A stretch of 29,672 bases of DNA. Source: an uncultured Desulfuromonadales bacterium. Its GTDB lineage: Bacteria; Desulfobacterota; Desulfuromonadia; Desulfuromonadales; Geopsychrobacteraceae. Location: the NCBI GenBank assembly GCA_945787295.1, contig CALZHQ010000061.1:1-29672 (forward strand). The letters run 5' to 3'. Positions 23,251 to 29,672 of this stretch are shown one piece after another. Under the pieces are notes generated by a model. That model did no database searches. It saw only the letters and a program-made list of their open reading frames with translations, and was not told the origin of the DNA. The number at the start of each line of letters is the position of its first letter. The first letter of the stretch is position 1. A program made the translations under genes and the position numbers.

Positions 23251-23282
23251 CTATATTTCCCATATTCTTAGGTATCGACAGT

Positions 23283-23621
23283 CTAACGCCTAATAATTTT
23301 CTGTGAGAAGAGAATTGCACTAAAGGTGCGGCCGAGGGATTTGCTCGTGAAATTACTCATCACCATCCCCTTGGCGATCTCAACCTCTTCACCAACCTTA
23401 ACTTGTGTTTCGGGAACTGCCGCCCATGCTTCCAGGCCATTGTTCTCAAGGCGCACATAGGTGTAGCCGGCCGCATTTATCGTCTCAACGACAGTGCCAG
23501 AGACCTGAGGTATGTCGGGAGTGGTTGAGGGAGCGGCAGCCATATCGGAAAAAGCTTGAGCCTGGCCAGCGATCAATAGGAAGAGAACACTATAGATCAG
23601 TATCTTGATAACTTTTGACAT
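23283..23621 (-). CDS. NrfJ-like periplasmic OB-fold protein
   Basis: 112-residue exported protein: signal peptide 1-23 (ending AQA-FS), a short linker, then one small domain with SGTVVETINAAGYTYVRLENN, WAAVPETQVKVGEEVEIAKG and MSNFTSKSLGRTFSAILF. This pattern is that of NrfJ-related proteins found with periplasmic cytochrome nitrite reductase systems in Shewanella/Geobacter-type bacteria; their exact role is unclear. No nrfA or cytochrome gene is in the window, so the function is left open. Start ATG at 23621 with AAAGG 6 nt upstream. Monocistronic: it has its own terminator, and a gene-free region lies upstream. Confidence 0.75.
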   Translation of the reverse strand: MSKVIKILIYSVLFLLIAGQAQAFSDMAAAPSTTPDIPQVSGTVVETINAAGYTYVRLENNGLEAWAAVPETQVKVGEEVEIAKGMVMSNFTSKSLGRTFSAILFSQKIIRR

Positions 23622-24469
23622 GAATAACCTTTCATATGTTTGGGGTACGGAATGGACCTCTTATCAGTTTGAATGACTGTTCTTTGATCCATGACTGTTT
23701 AAGTAGGCAATCAAGCAAAGTTTATGCCGAGCAGTAAGTTGCTGTGATCAGGGGAAGTCCCAGCCGGAATGGGAGTTGAATTGAAAAAATATGGTCATTG
23801 CGCTGCTTGCAGTCTGCGATATTACCTTACGTGGTCTTACGCGTTGCGTGCTCCGAAGCATCTAGTTCACCCCCCAAAAGAGCTTGGTCTCTGGATTTCT
23901 ACTAATATCTGAAATCTCAAGATTCGCTCAATATGAGGCAGGTGTGGCAGCGACTGGAGTATCCGGCAAGTCCTTTCAGTTCATTTCGCAAATTTCAGGT
24001 CAAAATGGCCCTTCATATATCTAAGAACCCCAGTGTCCGGTGAATAGCTGAATAAGGTCAGTTGGTTATCATCTGAAACGTCTTGGAATTGCTTAAGAGC
24101 GTCAGCTGCCAGTGATGAAAAGGCTTGAGCTCAAATTATATTGACTTCCAGAATCTGTAAAAATGTGTAGTGCAGAACCGGGATATTGATACCCACGGCT
24201 ACGGGGTTTATCTCTGATGCGAGCGGAGCTTCCAGCGCATAACTCAATATTGATGTTTAGCCAAGATATTGATCAGCTCATAGCAATTTCTGTCAAAGAT
24301 CCGAGAGACAAGGGGGGGTCTGATTCTCTGGCTAAATTGACTCCTGAAGAAGGGGAGACATAGCGTGCTGGAGCTAAAGAGAAGATCCTTGGGGCTTGAA
24401 AGTCGGGCACCAGAAAAATAGCTTTAATTCAAGTATCTGCCCATGTCTTTGAGCGGTTCACCTATAAAG

Positions 24470-24488
24470 CCCCCGGCTTTGCCGGGGG
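24470..24488. repeat. REP-like GC-rich hairpin
   Basis: CCCCCGGC-TTT-GCCGGGGG, a perfect 8-bp stem with a 3-nt loop, preceded by AAAG and followed by ATACTTA. The form is typical of repetitive extragenic palindromes; only one copy is visible here. Confidence 0.6.
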
Positions 24489-24521
24489 ATACTTACTAAA
24501 ATCAGATAATTAGCAAACGGC

Positions 24522-24588
24522 AAAATGCCAAAAGAAAATGTCACTGGAGAAACACTGAAATTCCGACGACATAATCTTTTGGCATTTT
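24522..24588. repeat. 67-bp unit bounded by perfect 14-bp inverted repeats
   Basis: AAAATGCCAAAAGA (24522-24535) and TCTTTTGGCATTTT (24575-24588) enclose 39 nt. It could be a tiny MITE remnant or a structured RNA. No target duplication is seen. Confidence 0.6.
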
Positions 24589-24659
24589 CTATTTAATGGG
24601 CTTTGAATCCCGCAGAAACAGTTTCAAAATTTCTAAAGGACTTATGATGTCCATTTTGG

Positions 24660-24709
24660 CAGGACAGTTGATAAAAGGATCGATAGGGTTTGCTGGACGA
24701 AGTCGGAAA
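24660..24709 (+). repeat. Dispersed repeat, copy B (left part)
   Basis: 45 of 50 bases identical to 20330-20379, same orientation. Confidence 0.7.
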
Positions 24710-24724
24710 ATGTACATCTGTTGA

Positions 24725-24843
24725 TTTGAGAAAAGTCGCTACCTATGGGGCCTGGAAGTGGCGGTTTTCAGTGATTTCTGATTTCATCGACCTTCTGACC
24801 CATAAAACAATCCGAGGCAACTTTCAGGGAAGTTTGAGCTGAG
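24725..24843 (+). repeat. Dispersed repeat, copy B (right part), related to 27835-27944
   Basis: It shares TTTGAGAAA, CTGGAAGTGGCG, a TCGA-containing block, CATAAAACRAT-like and GAGCTGA-like blocks in the same order with 27835-27944. The alignment is gapped and diverged. It directly follows the part shared with copy A, so A, B and C may be pieces of one element. Confidence 0.55.
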
Positions 24844-25176
24844 AGGGGAATTTTTGTAAATCTGACCATCGTTCAGTGCCCTATTGTAGAAGTACGGTAA
24901 TTCCAACAATGACAAGCAGTTGACCTTAGGTTGATAACAAAACCCTGAGACACAACAAGAGAGACGCAATATCTCCCAATCCACACACGGCGGGAGATTA
25001 ATGCTAGCCGGGTAGATGCTTGACTTTATTAAACCTTTGTGTTCCCGTGAACAGATATTGTTTGAAGGCAAGTGTCGTTGCGGGATAAGAAAACCAGCCC
25101 CCCCCTATCTCAGGGGTATTTCATTGTTCCGCTTTCAATTAGATGCGGGATCCCACTAGAAAAAGGAGGCAACATC

Positions 25177-25914
25177 ATGAAAAAACTGGCGGTATTAATT
25201 CTTGCGAGCATCATGATTTTAACGTCCGGAGCGGCTTTTGCTGACAAGTTGTATGTCGGTGTTGACACGGCTTTCGTGCCTTTTGAATATAAAGGTCCGG
25301 ATGGCAAATACACCGGGTTTGATATCGATCTATGGGCAGAAATTGCAAAACGCATTGGTGTTGAATACGAACTGAAGCCGATGGATTTTAATGGTCTGAT
25401 TCCCGGCCTGACAACCGGTAACCTGGATGTTGCCCTGGCGGCGATATTTATCAAATCTGCCCGGGAGGAGAAAATCGACTTCTCTCATCCCTACTTCAGG
25501 GCTGGTCTGAAGGTCATGGTTCAGGAAAGCAACAAGGACATCAAGGCTCCTGCTGATCTGAAAGGTAAAGTTGTTGCGGTAAAACTCGGCACCGCAACCG
25601 TAGAATATGTTGAAACCCTCGGCGCAAAGAAAGTCGTCAAGTTCCCGAATATCGATCAAGCCTATCTTGAAGTTGTCACCGGCGGTGCGGATGCGGCAAT
25701 GCATGACACCCCGAACGTTCTCTATTACATCAAGACTGCCGGCAACGGCAAGGTCAAGGCTGTCGGTCCTGATGTCAAAGCTGCCCAGTACGGGATTGCC
25801 TTTCCGCAGGGGAGTGCCTTGCGTGATAAAACAAACGTTGCCCTGCTCCAGATGATGGAAGATGGCGCTTACGCTAAACTTTACCGAAAATGGTTTGATG
25901 CAGACCCTGAATAG
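25177..25914 (+). CDS. glnH: Amino-acid ABC transporter periplasmic binding protein (GlnH-like)
   Basis: 245-residue family 3 solute-binding protein. It has a signal peptide (1-22, ending AFA-DK), then LYVGVDTAFVPFEYKGPDGKYTGFDIDL, the family-typical entry to lobe 1 with ligand-contact aromatics. DVALAAIFIKSAREEKIDFSHPY holds the conserved arginine that binds the amino-acid carboxylate. KLGTATVEYVE and the AAMHDTP segment hold the second-lobe acid contact. ATG at 25177 is fixed by AAAAGGAGG 7 nt upstream; the frame is open earlier without a ribosome site. It is followed by a strong hairpin and then glnP and glnQ. It most resembles glutamine-binding GlnH; related amino acids cannot be excluded. 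Confidence 0.92.
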   Translation: MKKLAVLILASIMILTSGAAFADKLYVGVDTAFVPFEYKGPDGKYTGFDIDLWAEIAKRIGVEYELKPMDFNGLIPGLTTGNLDVALAAIFIKSAREEKIDFSHPYFRAGLKVMVQESNKDIKAPADLKGKVVAVKLGTATVEYVETLGAKKVVKFPNIDQAYLEVVTGGADAAMHDTPNVLYYIKTAGNGKVKAVGPDVKAAQYGIAFPQGSALRDKTNVALLQMMEDGAYAKLYRKWFDADPE

Positions 25915-25973
25915 CCTGTGGGGAAACGCAAACTGACCGGCAACGAATTCAATTCAAAACAAGATGTATGCAC

Positions 25974-26022
25974 TCAGAATCCCTTCTGCACGAGCGTGTG
26001 CAGAAGGGATTCTGACTTTTTT
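25974..26022 (+). terminator. Strong intra-operon hairpin between glnH and glnP
   Basis: 18-bp perfect stem (25974-25991 with 25998-26015), 6-nt loop, followed by CTTTTTT. It has all the features of a rho-independent terminator, so most transcripts probably end after glnH and some read through to glnPQ. Confidence 0.88.
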
Positions 26023-26064
26023 AGCACCATCTCCAGTTAACAGCCTTTACGGACGAGACAAATC

Positions 26065-26787
26065 ATGGATTTTGAATTTTCAGTTATTGTCGATTCTGTT
26101 CCTGCTCTTCTGGCCGGGGCCAAGCTGACTTGGATCATCACCATCCTGGGGATTATCGGGGGTATGGCCTGTGGTGTTTTAGCCGGTTTGGGGCGTATCG
26201 CTGGGACAGAAGCTCTTGGGGAAAAGCCACATGGGATCTTCAAACCGATCAGTGTCCTGATCAGGTACCTATCCAGCGGTTATGTCGAGATGATCCGCGG
26301 CACCCCGATTATTGTTCAGGCCATGTTTCTTTACTTTGCTTTTCCAATGTTGGTTAAGGCAGTCACCGACATCGAACGCTTTCGCATTGAAGCTTTGACG
26401 GCCGCCGTCATCACCATCATCATTAATGCGGGGGCCTATATTGCGGAGATCGTCCGCGGCTCTGTCATGTCCGTCAACAAGGGACTTCTTGAGGCCGGGA
26501 TGTCGCTGGGAATAAGTCGCTTTCAACTGATCTTTCATATTATCGGTCCGATAGCTTTCCGCAGAATGATCCCCCCGCTCGGCAATCAGTTCATCATCAG
26601 CCTCAAGGACACCTCCCTGTTTATCGTCATCGGGGTCGGTGAATTGACCAGGCAGGGCCAGGAAATTATGGCCAGTAATTTCAGGGCGCTGGAAATCTGG
26701 CTGACTGTGGCCGTGATGTATCTGATCATGACAACGGTTCTCGCCATGACATTACGCCATCTTGAGAGAAGGATGAAAATATTCTGA
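26065..26787 (+). CDS. glnP: Amino-acid ABC transporter permease (GlnP-like)
   Basis: 240-residue inner-membrane permease of the His/Glu/Gln/Arg family. It has about five hydrophobic helices: an N-terminal one at 20-45, [13 protein letters not shown] (73-85), the segment around 110-130, the EAA loop [20 protein letters not shown] (143-162) that docks the ATPase, and C-terminal helices. Start ATG at 26065, with only a weak purine-rich site upstream. It lies 150 nt after glnH, beyond the hairpin, and 67 nt before glnQ. A single permease gene suggests a homodimeric channel. Confidence 0.94.
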   Translation: MDFEFSVIVDSVPALLAGAKLTWIITILGIIGGMACGVLAGLGRIAGTEALGEKPHGIFKPISVLIRYLSSGYVEMIRGTPIIVQAMFLYFAFPMLVKAVTDIERFRIEALTAAVITIIINAGAYIAEIVRGSVMSVNKGLLEAGMSLGISRFQLIFHIIGPIAFRRMIPPLGNQFIISLKDTSLFIVIGVGELTRQGQEIMASNFRALEIWLTVAVMYLIMTTVLAMTLRHLERRMKIF

Positions 26788-26854
26788 GCCTGGTTGCCTG
26801 AGTAAGTTGTGGAAGAGGAATTCTGTATTGGGCGCGAAGGAAGACGGGAAAAAG

Positions 26855-27595
26855 ATGCCGAACATTATTGAGCTGAAAAATGTCTGTAAATCGTTTGGAA
26901 ATACGGAAGTTCTGCACAATATCAATCTGTCCATCGCGGAGGGTGAGGTGGTTGTCATTATCGGCCCGTCCGGGTCTGGAAAATCTACTCTGCTGCGTGG
27001 GATCAACTGCCTGGAAATGATATCCAGCGGTGAGCTTATTGTTGATAGTGTCAGAATTCCTGCCGAGCGGAGCAGGGTTCGACAGATACGTCTGGAGGTC
27101 GGTATGGTCTTTCAGCAATTCAACCTTTTCCCACACATGACGGCGCTTGAGAATGTCGCCTTCGGTCCGCGCAAGGCGAGGAAGATGGATAAGGCTGAAG
27201 CGACAGAGATTGCCGGGAACCTGCTTGCCAAGGTCGGTCTGGCTGAATTTGAGAACAAACTTCCCGGACAACTGTCCGGTGGGCAGCAGCAACGTGTCGC
27301 CATCGCCAGGGCCTTGGCGGTCAATCCCAAAGTTTTGCTGTTTGATGAACCGACTTCAGCCCTGGACCCCGAAATGATCGGGGAAGTTCTGGATGTCATG
27401 AAAAACATTGCCAAAGACAGCGGCATGACAATGGTTGTCGTCACCCATGAGATGGGCTTCGCCTCCCAGGTCGGCAGCAGACTGATATTTATGGATGATG
27501 GCAGGATTGTCGAGGAAGGCAAGCCCGGCGAAGTGATGAAAAACCCCCGCTCGGAACGGCTCAAAGACTTTTTAGGGCATGTGAAGCACCACTAA
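26855..27595 (+). CDS. glnQ: Amino-acid ABC transporter ATP-binding protein (GlnQ-like)
   Basis: 246-residue ATPase of the polar amino-acid uptake type. Walker [10 protein letters not shown] (about 33-41), Q-loop [11 protein letters not shown], signature LSGGQQQR, Walker [15 protein letters not shown], and the switch His in VVTHEMGFA are all intact. ATG at 26855 is chosen because the family N terminus ([12 protein letters not shown]) begins there and GGGAA precedes it; the frame is open upstream to 26807. It is the last gene of the glnHPQ group. A weak 7-bp hairpin overlaps the stop codon (27588-27607), and a stronger one lies at 27698. Confidence 0.96.
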   Translation: MPNIIELKNVCKSFGNTEVLHNINLSIAEGEVVVIIGPSGSGKSTLLRGINCLEMISSGELIVDSVRIPAERSRVRQIRLEVGMVFQQFNLFPHMTALENVAFGPRKARKMDKAEATEIAGNLLAKVGLAEFENKLPGQLSGGQQQRVAIARALAVNPKVLLFDEPTSALDPEMIGEVLDVMKNIAKDSGMTMVVVTHEMGFASQVGSRLIFMDDGRIVEEGKPGEVMKNPRSERLKDFLGHVKHH

Positions 27596-27697
27596 TAAAA
27601 TAGTGGTAATTATGAACAAGGGCTTGCATGATGTCTTTTCCGGTAGGTCCTTTTCTATTCGTGGAGTTAAGCGAACATCAAATGTAGTAACCACAAC

Positions 27698-27724
27698 ATA
27701 ATCTGACAGACGGTGTCAGATTAT
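27698..27724. repeat. Perfect 11-bp inverted repeat
   Basis: ATAATCTGACA-GACGG-TGTCAGATTAT. No T run follows, so it is not a classic terminator. It lies about 100 nt after glnQ and could protect the 3' end of its mRNA. Confidence 0.6.
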
Positions 27725-27834
27725 CTCCTGCTCTCATCAGTCTTTGCACTTATGAGATCCTTTTTGAAGCAACTTATGCAAAGCGTTAATCAGCAGAAAT
27801 GGTTTTGCTTCTGAGGGGGTAAAAACTCCAGAGA

Positions 27835-27944
27835 TTTGAGAAAGCAGTTACTGGAAGTGGCGATTTACAGTAAACAATAGATTTGGTCGATTTACAGACC
27901 TATAAAACGATGCAGAACAACTTCCAAGACGCTTTCAGCTGATC
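27835..27944 (+). repeat. Dispersed repeat, copy C (diverged)
   Basis: Colinear with 24725-24843: TTTGAGAAA, CTGGAAGTGGCG, a GATTT-TCGA block, ATAAAACGAT and CAGCTGA in order, with substitutions and gaps. Confidence 0.5.
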
Positions 27945-28077
27945 GACGATTTAGGGCAGGAATTGCTCCAACGCCTGTCCAATAAGTCGGCATTTATAGA
28001 CAGATTTTACCGGAAACTGGGCATTTTCAGAATCGCCCACCAATGGCAACCGAAGAACAGTTCGCTTGGGCTATAGC

Positions 28078-28947
28078 TTACGGAGCAGGCCGTTTTTGTA
28101 TCGATTCGTAGGCGGCAACGGACAAGACCATTCCGCCACCCACCAGAACCGAGGGTCCCGGAACTTCGTGAATGACATACCAGGCCAAAAGAGCAGCTAT
28201 CACCGGCTGAAGGCAACTGATCAGGGCGACAGACTTTACCGGTAGCTGTTTCAGGCTGTACACCAGCAGCGTGTGTGCTCCTGCCGTGCTGAAAACCCCA
28301 AGGAGGACGATCTTGAGGACATCTACACCGGCCAGGAAGTGCACCCGTGGATAATCAACAAACAATGCCAGCATCATTGCCACCGCGACCACCTGGTGAA
28401 ACATCAGGCTGTCGCTACTTACCTGATTGAAATGATATTTCTGAAACAAATTGCGCAGTGAAAACAGCACTGCGGATAATACCCCCCATAAAATTCCCAA
28501 AGTTATAGACCCACCGGAATCGACCTGCCCTCCTACCACCATAATCGACAACCCGACAAACATCACCACTCCTGCCAGGATATCACCAGACTTCCATCCT
28601 TGACTGGTAAATAGAGGCTCTAAAAAGATGGTGATCATGGGAAAGCTAAACATAGCCAACATGCCAACAGCAACCGATGAAATCTGCATGGCGTGGAAAA
28701 AAGTTACCCAGTGCGCGCCGAGTAACAGGCCCAGGGCATAGACTCCAATGTAAGACCTGGTTCCGTCTAGGCGGAGGCTACGTTTTCGGGAGACGCTAAA
28801 CAGCAGAAGTCCGACAGTTGCAACGACTCCGCGCAGTTGGATGATTGAGATCGCATCAAGAGGGATGAGTTTTGCGAACAGGCCGGTGAGTGCCAGGAGA
28901 AATATTGCGAGGTAAAGGATGGGCAAACCGAATCGGGTAGGTGGCAT
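28078..28947 (-). CDS. EamA/DMT-family membrane exporter
   Basis: 289-residue inner-membrane protein of the drug/metabolite transporter superfamily. About ten hydrophobic helices form two EamA repeats (about 8-138 and 148-282). Typical features are AIFLLALTGLFAKL in helix 1, RGVVATVGLLLFS, and the repeat-end segment SCLQPVIAALLAWYVIHEVP. Relatives export amino acids or other metabolites; the substrate cannot be read from sequence. Start ATG at 28947; no strong ribosome site is seen. It stands alone, convergent to glnHPQ. Confidence 0.92.
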   Translation of the reverse strand: MPPTRFGLPILYLAIFLLALTGLFAKLIPLDAISIIQLRGVVATVGLLLFSVSRKRSLRLDGTRSYIGVYALGLLLGAHWVTFFHAMQISSVAVGMLAMFSFPMITIFLEPLFTSQGWKSGDILAGVVMFVGLSIMVVGGQVDSGGSITLGILWGVLSAVLFSLRNLFQKYHFNQVSSDSLMFHQVVAVAMMLALFVDYPRVHFLAGVDVLKIVLLGVFSTAGAHTLLVYSLKQLPVKSVALISCLQPVIAALLAWYVIHEVPGPSVLVGGGMVLSVAAYESIQKRPAP

Positions 28948-29161
28948 TTGAGCGACTTTCGTTTGTCAGGTCTTATATGAATCCGAACTGCCTTTATGGT
29001 GCTTAGCTGAGCGAGTCCGCAACCATACTTTGTCTAGAATACAGAATTTTCCGTTGAGACACGATGACAATAAATCTGTGTTGAATATGGCGGTATGTAG
29101 TCCATGCTCGATCTGTCTACTTTCCTGACCGCTCCTTGCGGGTTCTATGCCCTTCATTCTC

Positions 29162-29193
29162 CACCCGTTTCAACCATACGGATGAAACGGGTG
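29162..29193 (-). terminator. Perfect 11-bp hairpin after the radical SAM gene
   Basis: CACCCGTTTCA-N10-TGAAACGGGTG, 31 nt beyond the radical SAM stop codon. It lacks a T run, so termination is likely but not certain. Confidence 0.5.
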
Positions 29194-29224
29194 TTCATTC
29201 GCTGTGGTCACAAATTTGCACAGA

Positions 29225-29672
29225 TCACTCCGGCCTAAGCAAATTCCCCTCTGGGCCTTTCTTCAGGTTCCGGGAATTGAGCAGTCGCTCATCGATTGCC
29301 GCAAGCCCGCCCTTCAGTCGCTCCAGCATGGTCTCCTTGGTCTGGGGCAGCATTCCTTGTACCGGCACCAGGTTGGAGGTGTGCATTCCGAAGAAGAAGC
29401 ACCCTTCAAGCTCAAGGGTTTCAAGCAGTTCGATCTCCTCTTCAAGGTTCTGGCGCAGCGTGTTTTCGACAAATTCACCCCGCTGCATTTCCTCGAAAAG
29501 TTCGCTGCCAGGATCGACATGAAGGTTGGCAATGAAGATGAGATTAGGCTTCGTCTCGTTGACCAGAAACTCGTTGGCACGGGCGTTTTCGAGGTGCTGC
29601 TCCGTGCCCGCCCCACCAATAATGATGTTCAGACTGAAGTCGATCCCCGCCGTTTTCAACCTTGCGAGTTGA
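29225..29672 (-). CDS. Radical SAM protein, C-terminal part (5' end outside window)
   Basis: The last about 148 residues are visible; the frame is open to the window edge. It begins LARLKTAGIDFSLNIIIGGAG, the late-barrel segment typical of radical SAM enzymes of the oxygen-independent coproporphyrinogen oxidase-like/COG1032 type. It continues NLIFIANLHVDPGSELFEEM, close to the family LxVxPGTxLxxx pattern, and a helical C-terminal tail. The Fe-S cluster CxxxCxxC lies in the missing N-terminal part. The true start is outside the window; the TTG at 29659 is not a start, because coding sequence continues upstream of it. The reaction is unknown. Confidence 0.82.
   Translation of the reverse strand, partial: QLARLKTAGIDFSLNIIIGGAGTEQHLENARANEFLVNETKPNLIFIANLHVDPGSELFEEMQRGEFVENTLRQNLEEEIELLETLELEGCFFFGMHTSNLVPVQGMLPQTKETMLERLKGGLAAIDERLLNSRNLKKGPEGNLLRPE

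Larger units (their letters stand above)
22898..23282. other. Spacer between NrfJ-like and DUF3793 genes
   Basis: No gene is seen. From right to left it holds the terminator of the NrfJ-like gene (23221-23250), a hairpin AAGCC-CGGA/TCCG-GGCTT (about 23144-23172), and a bulged hairpin GAGGTG/CACCTC (23097-23124). The DUF3793 promoter and Fur-like site follow. Confidence 0.55.
23622..25176. other. 1.5-kb gene-poor region with hairpins and degraded repeats
   Basis: No convincing gene. It holds a short REP-like hairpin (24470-24488), a 14-bp inverted repeat pair (24522-24588), and degraded repeat copies (24660-24709 and 24725-24843). A 48-codon plus-strand frame (24217-24363) and a minus-strand frame with one internal stop (24130-23867) are open but have no known domain and no convincing start signals. 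The right end is the glnH leader. Confidence 0.6.
27596..28077. other. Gene-free region after glnQ with a hairpin and a degraded repeat
   Basis: No credible gene. It contains a perfect 11-bp hairpin (27698-27724) and a diverged copy of the dispersed repeat (27835-27944). The 3' end of the convergent exporter gene follows. Confidence 0.6.

Noticed and set aside
23867..24130. Minus-strand frame of 49 plus 37 codons separated by one TGA; considered as a pseudogene or selenoprotein
   Set aside because: No start codon context, no family resemblance and no SECIS-like structure recognised; lengths are within chance.
24217..24363. 48-codon plus-strand small ORF
   Set aside because: Only a weak GGGG upstream and no homology recognised; kept as a note in the gap description.
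24784..25071. 95-codon minus-strand frame
   Set aside because: It overlaps the degraded repeat and the glnH leader, with no recognisable domain or start signal.
25065..25082. Sigma-54-like GG...GC promoter before glnH
   Set aside because: GGCAA and TTGC are present but the GG-GC spacing is 11, not the required 10, nucleotides.
28966..29157. 63-codon minus-strand frame upstream of the EamA gene
   Set aside because: No domain and no ribosome site; likely non-coding spacer.

Overview
The window reads as a piece of a Gram-negative anaerobe of the Desulfuromonadales/Geobacterales type (Desulfobacterota). This is inferred from several things together: many periplasmic sensor proteins, RNase J next to UppP and FtsK, an LbtU-type outer-membrane porin with a DUF3793 protein, an NrfJ-like periplasmic protein, and moderate GC. 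No rRNA, tRNA or CRISPR array was seen. Twenty-two coding regions are supported. Two are cut by the window edges (a ClC channel on the left, a radical SAM protein on the right) and one is broken by a frameshift.

Left part (1-11.3 kb, all minus strand). This part holds a ClC chloride channel and a PotD-like polyamine-binding protein followed directly by a membrane GGDEF-EAL protein. It also holds an AbiEi-like regulator followed directly by an ABC-class ATPase (COG3044 type), and a PstS-like binding protein followed by a PAS-containing histidine kinase. Two of these operons share a design: a solitary periplasmic binding protein encoded just upstream of a membrane sensor, with no permease or transport ATPase nearby. 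The polyamine/c-di-GMP pair resembles NspS-MbaA of Vibrio cholerae.

Middle (11.3-20.2 kb). An alpha/beta hydrolase gene is split by an exact 7-bp tandem duplication at its catalytic nucleophile elbow. A small cysteine-rich protein and a Gfo/Idh/MocA oxidoreductase follow on the plus strand. A core minus-strand group plsC-rnj-uppP-ftsK (membrane lipid synthesis, RNA processing, cell-wall lipid recycling, DNA translocation) ends against a shared bidirectional terminator.

Right part (20.2-29.7 kb). This part is gene-poor and rich in repeats. A 184-bp MITE-like element with 23-bp terminal inverted repeats and a 9-bp target duplication sits in the loop of a long hairpin. It is followed by the LbtU-like porin and DUF3793 pair, which has a strong promoter and a Fur-like box, and by an NrfJ-like protein. 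A 1.5-kb stretch with hairpins and degraded repeats precedes a glnH-glnP-glnQ amino-acid ABC transporter, which has a strong hairpin between glnH and glnP. An EamA-type exporter and the partial radical SAM gene close the window.

Several operons carry recognisable sigma-70 promoters (TTGACA or TTGACC, 17-bp spacer) with dyad symmetry over the spacer, the -10 box or the start region. These suggest local regulators, none of which is identified here except possibly the AbiEi-like protein.
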